Positions 5,644 to 11,232 of a stretch of 11,300 nucleotides of DNA are shown piece by piece (positions within the stretch are counted from its first letter, which is position 1; every line of letters starts with the position of its first letter). The DNA lies in assembly GCA_026394695.1 (NCBI GenBank), contig JAPKXT010000220.1:1-11300 (forward strand), given 5' to 3'. This DNA is from Methanoregula sp. Its GTDB lineage: Archaea; Halobacteriota; Methanomicrobia; Methanomicrobiales; Methanospirillaceae. The position numbers and the translations under genes were made by a program. Below the pieces are notes generated by a model. It searched no databases and was not told the origin of the DNA. It saw nothing but the letters and a program-made list of their open reading frames with translations.

Positions 5644-6557
5644 ATGACGAAAAAATTCAGACTTGAGAAGGAGTATGCCCGCACCATTACCGCATTGAAC
5701 CGGACAGGAATTTTAACCCTTCTTCCCCGATCGGAAAATTCAGGAGTGATGGGAATTGACACACAAGAGTATCCTGTACCAACCCAGGAACAGGTGCAGG
5801 AACTATTTACCCGCAATAAGGAATTGGTTGATCGGAAAATGCGACAAGGATTTACTCAGCTTCTGGTAACGCCGATCGCAATGCCTGTTTCACACCTTAT
5901 TGACCGGGTAAAAACTGCCGTTCTTAACCATGCCGCAGGGGAAAAATTACCCGGACAAAACAAAGTTCTTCTGACGTTGATATACCGGTCCGGGTAAATA
6001 CTGGTGAACCGATCTGGATATGGGACAGGGTGCGTCAGGCACTGGATACTCCTCATCTTGTGTATTTCCCTCAATCCTATACCGATCATAACCATCAGGG
6101 ATTAACAAAAGAAGAAGTACTGCAGACAACCCGCTTATGTGCTGTGCCTGGCTGGAGTGTGGGCCTCATTGAACCTATACCTATAATGCCTCAACAGGGA
6201 CAGGGTAAAGTCATGGGAGGAAGAAAACAGCTGGAGGCATATTCTACCCCTCGTGATTATTTACGAACTTTAAGTACACCGGCCTACCAGGGAGAAACGG
6301 GATGGACCCCGGAAGATTTTCTCACGCACTTTATAACTCAGCTTGAAACAACCCATCAGGTAAGTCATGACCGGTATGACAGCAATGCTTTGTGGTTGCT
6401 TGGTTCGTATATGCCGGATTCTCTGCCAACACCGCATATTGTGCCGGTTGGCTACTGGTCCCGTGATGCAGGGCAAAAGATGCACTTGTCTGCGCATCGC
6501 ACGGGCAATAGGATGAGGGCCTGGGTGGCGCGTTCCACGGTGAGACTTGGCACGTAA
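5644..6557 (+). pseudogene. Unrecognised gene of about 304 codons with one frameshift
   Basis: The first part runs from the ATG at 5644 (MTKKFRLEKEYARTITALN onward; GGAG lies nine bases upstream) to a TAA at 5995-5997. The rest continues in another frame to 6557. Adding one A in the A-run at 5942-5946 joins them naturally: GEKITRTKQSS, DVDIPVRVNTGEPIWIWDRV, RQALDTPHLVYFPQSY. The joined protein is soluble with no membrane span and has recognisable-looking but unassigned motifs: YPVPTQEQVQELF near the N-terminus, CAVPGWSVGLIEPIPIMP and GKVMGGRKQLEAY in the middle, and GYWSRDAGQKMHLSAHRTGN near the C-terminus. I cannot assign a family. Without repair, two fragments of 117 and about 175 residues would be made. 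A hairpin plus T-run follows the stop. The high quality of the reading after the shift suggests a recent lesion or a sequence error. Confidence 0.72.
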
Positions 6558-6593
6558 GTATTCCTGCGCTGACATTGCATATACCGTAGCCAG

Positions 6594-6638
6594 ACGGCGG
6601 TTTACACAATACATCAAGGCCGCCGTTTTCCTTTTTTT
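6594..6638 (+). terminator. Terminator after the 5644-6557 gene
   Basis: ACGGCGG (6594-6600) pairs with CCGCCGT (6620-6626) across a 19-base loop, followed by a T-rich stretch with seven T residues at 6632-6638. It lies 37 bases after the plus-strand stop codon. Confidence 0.6.
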
Positions 6639-6781
6639 AAAAACAGGATTTCGGAGGGTGTAGTACATTCGCCCTTTTTTTTGGATGCGGCGGCATTATC
6701 TTTACCTTCTTTTTTCTCCTCATCAGGGTAATTTGATCTCGCGCTCTTTGTAGTGTTTTTTAAATAATTTTCACTCACCCG

Positions 6782-6837
6782 CTCCCCCCCTAGGGGAGGC
6801 AACCCAAGGGGAGCATCCCCTTGACCCCCTCTTTTTT
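6782..6837 (+). repeat. Nested C/G palindromes with T-run
   Basis: Two strong hairpins sit side by side. CCCCTAGGGG at 6787-6796 is a perfect palindrome, extended outward by CTCCCC and GGGGAG. CAAGGGGA (6805-6812) pairs exactly with TCCCCTTG (6816-6823) across the 3-base loop GCA. Six T residues follow at 6832-6837, so the second hairpin has terminator form on the plus strand. The closeness of the two suggests cruciform potential or an element boundary rather than a single terminator. Confidence 0.55.
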
Positions 6838-6860
6838 CGGAGTAATATTTTCAACCTTAT

Positions 6861-6930
6861 CAGGGGTTATCGCAATATGGGGGATGCCCGAGCGGCGGGG
6901 GCGGAAGTACGATGGGCCGGAGCCCCCAGG
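6861..6930. other. G-rich noncoding block
   Basis: The block has several runs of four to five G on the plus strand (6863-6866, 6879-6883, 6897-6901) and a C-run at 6923-6927. GGGGGC (6897-6902) and GCCCCC (6922-6927) can pair. I see no gene here. Such G-rich tracts could fold as quadruplex or hairpin structures, and together with the palindromes at 6782-6837 form a compositional island inside otherwise AT-rich intergenic DNA. Confidence 0.4.
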
Positions 6931-7263
6931 AGCGATTGATTGCTTCTATGAGGGTTTCAACAGAGCAGATTTTAAGAATAATATCTCAGAACTATAGAAT
7001 GAAAAGAAAGGTGTGGAAGATCCGGTAAAGGGTGATCATTGTCTGGATTTCCAGATCTTCCTTAAACAAGTGTCTGTTCTCATGAATAATAAATGATGGT
7101 AAATTAGTTTGAAATATATTCCAGATGTTACCCGGTCACCCCTCCCGGTTTTTCCCAAACCGTCACGCCCCTCAACACGCTCCAATCATCAATAAAACTC
7201 TGATTCAAACTCAGTTTCCCCTTTCCTGAAAAGATTCGGTCACGAATAAGCCCTCATACGTCG
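6931..7263. other. Gap with hairpins, no gene
   Basis: No coding frame in this stretch is supportable on either strand. It contains alternative hairpins: GGAAGATC (7015-7022) with GATCTTCC (7054-7061), and, inside it, TCTGGA (7042-7047) with TCCAGA (7050-7055), which shares two bases with the outer stem. A third, CGGTTT (7146-7151) with AAACCG (7157-7162), lies in a C-rich tract. An untranslated RNA or a regulatory leader cannot be excluded, but nothing matches a known RNA family. Confidence 0.4.
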
Positions 7264-7327
7264 TATAATGGTATGTCAAAGGGCCCGGCGACAAAAAAGA
7301 AAAAAACAAAAAAAGAAGGAAACAACA
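7264..7327 (+). promoter_or_regulatory. TATA-like box and A-rich leader of the four-gene cassette
   Basis: TATAAT at 7264-7269 is the most TATA-like sequence before the cassette. From 7291 to 7327 the DNA is almost pure A with scattered G and C, which would give an unstructured mRNA leader, and AAGGA (7316-7320) is well placed about seven bases before the ATG at 7328. Unstructured A-rich leaders with a clean ribosome binding site are typical of very strongly translated genes. The leader is also why the start at 7328 is preferred to the in-frame ATG at 7268, which would add 20 residues, mostly Lys, Arg and Gln. Confidence 0.5.
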
Positions 7328-7831
7328 ATGGCAGATTTCGTACAGACTTCACAGACCAAGAGTGCGGTTCGAGAACTCTCAAACCCGATTGCAAGCGTTT
7401 CGGCGTTCAACCTGATCGTCCAGTCGGTCATTACCGACAACCCGTTTGCATGTGTAGCGTATATGACCGCCGGGGAGACCCACGACCCGGTAGAAAAGAC
7501 AAGGGAAAATTACACCGCGAAAATGGTGTACGAAGACGTTGACGCCGTAACCATCGGTATCGCGTCACACCGGTTCAACACCATCGCCGGGTTCAACGCC
7601 GGTGTGACCGCGTTGCTGGCCGCCGTAGATGTGACCACTGCACACACCGGTTCAGCACTCCACGATGCAGAGAATGACACCTTCAGCGCAACCATCAGGT
7701 GCCACGACGCCAACGGCGAACTGTATATGCTGAACTTCAGCCGTGGCCGGGTCACCCTCACGTCCTACTCGGACGAGGCCATCCGGATCGCGGTCGAGAC
7801 CTGGGCAGACAGCGTCGCAGCCCTCGCTTAA
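7328..7831 (+). CDS. Cassette protein 1: soluble protein of 167 aa, probably abundant
   Basis: I cannot assign a characterised family. The protein has no signal peptide or membrane span and only two Cys. The N-terminus is helical and Ala/Ser/Asn-rich (KSAVRELSNPIASVSAFNLI), followed by FACVAYMTAGETHDPVEK, which carries a conserved-looking Gly-Glu-Thr-His turn. Next come a stretch of alternating hydrophobics (KMVYEDVDAVTIGIASH) and an Ala/Thr-rich helix, and the C-terminal third is beta-like (TFSATIRCHDANGELYMLNF, GRVTLTSYS) with a closing helix WADSVAAL. Composition is low in Lys and rich in Ala, Thr, Val and Asp, as in structural or self-assembling proteins. It leads a co-oriented cluster with three small genes, and a strong hairpin plus T-run follows within eight bases of its stop. 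The strong leader and the terminator suggest it is made in excess over the genes behind it. Codon usage matches the native genes. Confidence 0.8.
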   Translation: MADFVQTSQTKSAVRELSNPIASVSAFNLIVQSVITDNPFACVAYMTAGETHDPVEKTRENYTAKMVYEDVDAVTIGIASHRFNTIAGFNAGVTALLAAVDVTTAHTGSALHDAENDTFSATIRCHDANGELYMLNFSRGRVTLTSYSDEAIRIAVETWADSVAALA

Positions 7832-7838
7832 ATTCGCC

Positions 7839-7909
7839 AGACGAAACGACCCTGAGGGGAGGAGACATAATTTTTGTCCCCCCTCTTTGTGGTCGACTCG
7901 TCTTTTTTT
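7839..7909 (+). terminator. Long three-tier hairpin with T-run between cassette genes 1 and 2
   Basis: Three nested stems stack: AGACGA (7839-7844) with TCGTCT (7898-7903), CGACC (7847-7851) with GGTCG (7891-7895), and GAGGGG (7854-7859) with CCCCTC (7880-7885), capped by GACA (7863-7866) with TGTC (7875-7878). Seven T residues (7903-7909) follow. It starts eight bases after the stop of gene 1 and ends 13 bases before the start of gene 2, so it can act as a partial terminator that lowers expression of the membrane genes, or as a stabiliser of a gene 1 mRNA. Confidence 0.75.
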
Positions 7910-7922
7910 AAAGTGGACTTTT

Positions 7923-8087
7923 ATGGAAACCGAACTGTTAGGAATTATCCTGGGAGTTGTGTTGCCGATCTACCCGATGCTGTTTGTCATCTACCAGAAG
8001 ATCGGAAGGTATGACGAGATCGTGGAGGAGTTCAGGAAACTCCGGAGCGAACACGAAAGCCACAAGGAGCACTGGCATGGAAACTAA
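7923..8087 (+). CDS. Cassette protein 2: single-span membrane protein, 54 aa
   Basis: Residues 4-24 form one hydrophobic segment (LLGIILGVVLPIYPMLFVIY) and residues 25-54 a highly charged amphipathic helix with heptad-like hydrophobics (YDEIVEEFRKLRSEHE) ending in a His-rich tail. The charge pattern (two acidic residues at the N-terminus, many basic ones directly after the span) predicts the helix in the cytoplasm. Such one-span proteins with a coiled tail are common as small phage or virus membrane proteins and as anchors of membrane complexes; this is analogy, not homology. The ATG at 7923 lies 13 bases after the terminator T-run and has only a weak ribosome binding site. Its last codons overlap the start of gene 3 by 11 bases, implying coupled translation. 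Confidence 0.75.
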   Translation: METELLGIILGVVLPIYPMLFVIYQKIGRYDEIVEEFRKLRSEHESHKEHWHGN

Positions 8088-8559
8088 AAACCCTTCCCTA
8101 CCGGTCGCAGTCGTGACCGGCCTGTACCGGGGGACATTCAGCGGGCTTGAACCGCTCACCGTACATACACCCCTGACCCGGGAGGAAGTGAGCCGCAACC
8201 CCATCTTCTACGAACTGGCCTTAAACCCCCTGAGGGGCGATGAGAACCTGATCATCGATGTGATCTACGATAACCTCTCGCCACTGCGGTTGCAGGACCT
8301 GCGGCGGGGAAGCGACATTCCGCGGGGAGTCCGTTTCTGGCCGGACTGGTTCGACATCCCGCCGTATGACGAGATGCATGACGTAGACGGCCGCCGGGTC
8401 TATCCCCGGGCACCGGGAATCCACACGGTGCAGATCCGGACTGGTCGCCGCAAGTTTGCGCAGATGGGACGGATTCGGGACTTCAGCCCGGAGAATGGGG
8501 GGTATACCAGCCCGGTGTTTGAGATCCGGATTACGGAAGGTGCCGATGTTCGAGAATGA
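8077..8559 (+). CDS. Cassette protein 3: soluble protein of 160 aa
   Basis: The start is the ATG at 8077, inside the end of gene 2, with AAGGAG eight bases upstream. An earlier in-frame ATG at 7957 would overlap gene 2 heavily and has no support. No family is recognised. The sequence is polar and Arg/Pro-rich with beta-like stretches: LPVAVVTGLYRGTFSG, LIIDVIYDNLSPLRLQDLRR, a Trp/Asp/Pro-rich centre (VRFWPDWFDIPPYDEM), HTVQIRTGRRKFAQMGRIRD, and a final strand VFEIRI. The absence of a signal peptide and of Cys suggests a cytosolic or membrane-apposed protein. Its stop overlaps the start of gene 4 by 14 bases. Translational coupling to two membrane proteins suggests it works at the membrane with them. 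Confidence 0.75.
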   Translation: METKNPSLPVAVVTGLYRGTFSGLEPLTVHTPLTREEVSRNPIFYELALNPLRGDENLIIDVIYDNLSPLRLQDLRRGSDIPRGVRFWPDWFDIPPYDEMHDVDGRRVYPRAPGIHTVQIRTGRRKFAQMGRIRDFSPENGGYTSPVFEIRITEGADVRE

Positions 8560-9130
8560 GGTGCAGACCCGGTGTGCTATTTGCGGGACCGGGGGCCTGC
8601 TCGGGCTGGTCTTTATGCTGGCCCATCTCCCACTCATCCTGCTCACCGTGCCAGTCGCCGTGTTGTTCCTGGGCATCGTCGCAGACCCGGAGGAGACCCA
8701 TGCCGTATGGTACGGGATGCTAAACACGCTCGGTATCTTCGATCTCTCCGTGCTGACTGATGCAGAGAGATTGAACTATTCCGATAAGCGGCATTACTTC
8801 TGGTTTGGCGAGGTCGGGATGGCTGCAATGCTGGCCGGTGTGTTTGCGGTCCCGGTCGGGATCTTCCTTGCAGGTCGGGCGGAGATCACGCTTGCGTTCA
8901 TCAGCGCAGCGATCCTGTTCCTGCCGTTGTTTGTGTTCCTGCCGAAGCTGATCCAGCAGGCGATGAAGGCAGATGCAGATGCTGCGATCGAGGCGTTCGG
9001 GAAGAATGAGCAGGTGAAGAGAGTGTTCTGGACCATGTTCGTGGCGATGGCCGGACTGGTGCTGGCCCGGGTGGTGGACCCGGTGACTGCTCAGCAGGTT
9101 GTCGGTATTATTACGGGGATGGGGGGGTGA
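8546..9130 (+). CDS. Cassette protein 4: polytopic membrane protein, 194 aa
   Basis: I start it at the ATG at 8546, preceded by GAAGGTG and overlapping the end of gene 3; the longer frame from 8456 would lie over gene 3. Hydrophobic segments are at about residues 15-45 (long, perhaps a re-entrant pair), 92-112, 115-136 and 166-192. A CAIC motif at residues 10-13 lies just before the first span. A hydrophilic stretch at about 46-90 holds DPEETHAVWYG and a Tyr/His-rich YSDKRHYFWFG, and residues 138-163 form an acidic/Lys-rich loop. No transporter or enzyme family is recognisable. Codon and base use match genes 1-3. A hairpin follows directly after the stop. As the last and largest membrane component it could anchor or assemble the complex formed by the others. 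Confidence 0.75.
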   Translation: MFENEVQTRCAICGTGGLLGLVFMLAHLPLILLTVPVAVLFLGIVADPEETHAVWYGMLNTLGIFDLSVLTDAERLNYSDKRHYFWFGEVGMAAMLAGVFAVPVGIFLAGRAEITLAFISAAILFLPLFVFLPKLIQQAMKADADAAIEAFGKNEQVKRVFWTMFVAMAGLVLARVVDPVTAQQVVGIITGMGG

Positions 9131-9133
9131 GAT

Positions 9134-9153
9134 GGCGGGGATTTTTCTCCGCC
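9134..9153 (+). terminator. Terminator after the four-gene cassette
   Basis: GGCGGGGA (9134-9141) pairs with TCTCCGCC (9146-9153) with one G-U pair across a TTTT loop, three bases after the stop of gene 4, followed by a T/C-rich tract. The rest of the gap to 9311 shows only the inverted repeat at 9269-9294. Confidence 0.6.
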
Positions 9154-9268
9154 CGTTTCTCTCTCACTTTTCGCGATTGCCGGAGCGTTTCGGTGTGCAT
9201 CCACCTGCTGAAAATGCAGACTTCATTTCCGGAGAATAATTCTTACTATCAGCCGCCACATGATCCAT

Positions 9269-9294
9269 TATTATCAAAAATACCTGTGATAATA
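9269..9294. promoter_or_regulatory. Inverted repeat in the DUF3795 promoter
   Basis: TATTATCA (9269-9276) and TGATAATA (9287-9294) are exact reverse complements separated by 10 bases, ending 17 bases before the ATG at 9312. The right half overlaps the place expected for core promoter or start-site sequences, so a repressor bound here would block transcription. AT-rich repeats of this size can arise by chance. Confidence 0.35.
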
Positions 9295-9311
9295 CGGTAA
9301 AAGGGATAACA

Positions 9312-9866
9312 ATGAAAATAAAATATCCCGAAATCGGCATTTGCGGGCTTTCTTGCAGACTTTGCCCTCATTACCATACTGAAGGTTCAAGCAAGTGCGG
9401 TGGATGTAAAACCGAATCCAGAATGGGTGCTGGTTGCCCTTTTATCACTTGTGCCTTGAAGAAAAAAGGAATTGAATTTTGCTGGAATTGCGAAGAAAAT
9501 GAAACGTGTGAAAAATGGACGAAACATAGAAAATCCGCAAAAAAAGTCGATTCCTTCAAGTGTTATCAAAAACTTGAAGATGATATTGCATTTATTCAAA
9601 AGAATGGGGTAAACGAGTTTGAAAAGACGCAAAAAATGAGAGAACACTTCATAAAAGAGATGTTGCGGGAATTTAATGAAGGACGTTCAAAAAGCTACTA
9701 TTGCATTGCAGCTACAGTTATGGAAATTCGAGAATTAGAAGAAGCATTGACTAAATCTAATAAGAATTCTGATGGATTCGAAATTAAAGAGAAATCAAGA
9801 GTTCTTCATTCAATATTGGATGAAATTGCTAAGCAAAGGAACTATTATTTGAAGTTGAGAAAATGA
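9312..9866 (+). CDS. DUF3795 cysteine-rich protein, 184 aa
   Basis: The first 70 residues hold ten Cys at 11, 15, 18, 29, 32, 42, 47, 57, 60 and 66, including GICGLSCRLCPHY, KCGGC, GCPFITC and FCWNCEENETCEKW. This is the signature of the DUF3795 family, found in many anaerobic archaea and bacteria and presumed to bind zinc or iron-sulfur clusters; function is unknown. The remaining 115 residues are a Lys/Glu-rich helical region without further cysteine patterning apart from an isolated CYQ and YYCIA, as is usual for longer members. The start at 9312 is followed directly by the family N-terminus. GGGATAACA before the ATG offers at most a weak ribosome binding site. Codon use is strongly AT-rich compared with the cassette and trpA, implying recent acquisition. 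A short fossil of another DUF3795 gene lies just downstream. Confidence 0.88.
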   Translation: MKIKYPEIGICGLSCRLCPHYHTEGSSKCGGCKTESRMGAGCPFITCALKKKGIEFCWNCEENETCEKWTKHRKSAKKVDSFKCYQKLEDDIAFIQKNGVNEFEKTQKMREHFIKEMLREFNEGRSKSYYCIAATVMEIRELEEALTKSNKNSDGFEIKEKSRVLHSILDEIAKQRNYYLKLRK

Positions 9867-9922
9867 AAAGAAATTTTTGGCGGGGTCGTTAAGTTCCTTT
9901 CGGCATAGTCCTCTTAAGACCG

Positions 9923-9970
9923 GGCATTTCCCTGTCACTTTTGCATTCTTTGCCCCCATTACCCTACTGA
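9923..9970 (+). pseudogene. Fossil of a second DUF3795 N-terminus
   Basis: Positions 9941-9970 match 9353-9382 in the intact DUF3795 gene at 26 of 30 bases, and in one frame read CILCPHYPTEL against CRLCPHYHTEG. A GGCATTT upstream (9923-9929) also corresponds to the start of the family's GICG motif, with one base of offset between. The match stops after the TEL codons and no further Cys codons follow. The remnant uses more C in variable positions than the intact gene. Confidence 0.55.
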
Positions 9971-10029
9971 GCTTTAGTCCCGGGCTCATCGTGGTAACCG
10001 ATGACCTGACCGTGGATATCTGAAAAAAA

Positions 10030-10320
10030 TTAGTCGTTGATCTTCTTCAGCAGCCACGCCATGTTGACGCCAAGCGTCTGCATGATCATCAACCCTTCCT
10101 CATCGCCTTTTACATCCTCCGGGCCAAGTCCCCCCAAGCCGATATTCCAGTAGGATGAGCCTGGGACTACCATCTGACTGATGAAGAAGAAATGGTTCAT
10201 TGTATCAAACGCATGGATGGCCCCGCCCCTCCGGACCGCAACAACTGATGCCCCGACCTTGCGCCGGAACATGTCCTGGTTTGCCTTTGCCACAAGGCCG
10301 GCAACAAGGCAGACGCCCAT
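10030..10320 (-). pseudogene. Flavodoxin-fold NAD(P)H-dependent FMN reductase, N-terminus missing
   Basis: The 96 codons match the C-terminal half of the NADPH-dependent FMN reductase / iron-sulfur flavoprotein-like family common in methanogens: VAKANQDMFRRKVGASVVAV, RRGGAIHAFDTMNHFF, MVVPGSSYWNIGLGG, KGDEEGLMIM, and MAWLLKKI at the end. Full-length relatives have about 180-200 residues and begin with a GSPR-type FMN phosphate loop, often followed by Cys residues for a cluster. None of that is present. The frame is closed by a stop about ten codons before the first ATG (10320), and no N-terminal half is seen upstream in any frame. Without the phosphate loop it should not bind FMN normally. 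The ATG has no ribosome binding site. The remaining half is well conserved, so the deletion looks recent. Confidence 0.78.
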
Positions 10321-10437
10321 GATGAGAAGAAGAGTGTTTTTCGATGGTATGATTTACCAGGATAGTTTTGTACGGCGCTGAATAAAAAGATGGTTTTAAG
10401 TGAAAATTTTTCACCACTTTCCAATTCCTGTGACTGC

Positions 10438-11232
10438 CTAAACCCGCTTCATACTCCGTACATAATCCTGCAACTCCAAAACCATGGTGTCGTTGTCTGA
10501 CAGGTTCCGTTCGATAATCTCCACAATTGCGCTGCCGACAATCACCCCATCGGCACCGGCGCGGGTACAGATCTGGGCTTGTGCGGGAGTTGAGATGCCA
10601 AAACCGAGTGCGAGCGGAAGCCTGGTGTGCTTCCGAACCCGGTGCAGGAGATCGATTGCCTCGTCTGAAACCTGGTCACGCACACCGGTGACACCAAGCA
10701 CTGCGACCAGGTACAGGTACCCGTGTGCCTTTGCTGCAATCTTTTTGATCCGTTCATCGGAGGTAGTCTGGGTGATGAGGAAGATCGGGTCGATACCGTA
10801 TCGTGCTGCAACAGCACAGACCTCCTCTGATTCCTCGACCGGCATGTCGGCGATCAGGATGCCGTCAACACCGGCATCATGGGCTTCACGATAGAACCGC
10901 TCGATCCCGCGGCGATGGACGATGTTGTAATAGGTTAGGAACACGATCGGCACATGGGACTCTTTGCGGATCTCCCTGACGATATCAAATACCGTGTCCG
11001 GTGTGGTTCCGGCCGCAAGCGCCCGCTCATCGGCTTTCTGGATAGTCGGCCCGTCTGCTACCGGGTCAGAGAATGGCACTCCCAGTTCAAGAATATCCGT
11101 TCCCCCGGCGATCAGGGCCCGGGCGATCCGTACGCAGGCAGCCTTGTCCGGGTCTCCTGCTACGGTAAAACCGATGAAGGCTGGTTTTTTCATGGAGGCA
11201 GCAGCAAATGCCGTTTCGATCCGTCCCATCAT
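10438..11232 (-). CDS. trpA: Tryptophan synthase alpha subunit, 264 aa
   Basis: TrpA cleaves indole-3-glycerol phosphate to indole and glyceraldehyde 3-phosphate and passes indole to TrpB in the alpha2-beta2 complex, the last step of tryptophan synthesis. The full (beta/alpha)8 barrel is present: FIGFTVAGDPD, then ILELGVPFSDPVADGP containing Glu49 and Asp60 at the same numbers as the catalytic pair of the E. coli enzyme, VFLTYYNIV, GILIADMPVEE, FLITQTTSDERI, YLVAVLGVTGVR, LALGFGIST, and GADGVIVGSAIVEII, the phosphate-binding end. The length is normal. The ATG at 11232 overlaps the trpB stop in an ATGA, with GGGGGGTG upstream, so translation is coupled to trpB. A second ATG follows directly. 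Confidence 0.98.
   Translation of the reverse strand: MMGRIETAFAAASMKKPAFIGFTVAGDPDKAACVRIARALIAGGTDILELGVPFSDPVADGPTIQKADERALAAGTTPDTVFDIVREIRKESHVPIVFLTYYNIVHRRGIERFYREAHDAGVDGILIADMPVEESEEVCAVAARYGIDPIFLITQTTSDERIKKIAAKAHGYLYLVAVLGVTGVRDQVSDEAIDLLHRVRKHTRLPLALGFGISTPAQAQICTRAGADGVIVGSAIVEIIERNLSDNDTMVLELQDYVRSMKRV

Noticed and set aside
5942..5970. Programmed -1 frameshift in the 5644-6557 gene
   Set aside because: The A-run is present, but no proper slippery heptamer is in the right phase, and a single missing A explains the join; a lesion or error is simpler.
6270..6802. Minus-strand frames opposite and after the 5644-6557 gene
   Set aside because: They are shadows of a clearly better plus-strand reading or run through the terminator and palindrome block, with no family resemblance.
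7268..7327. Upstream ATG giving cassette protein 1 a 20-residue basic extension
   Set aside because: The extension is translated A-rich leader (mostly Lys, Arg, Gln), while the ATG at 7328 has a good ribosome binding site and a natural N-terminus.
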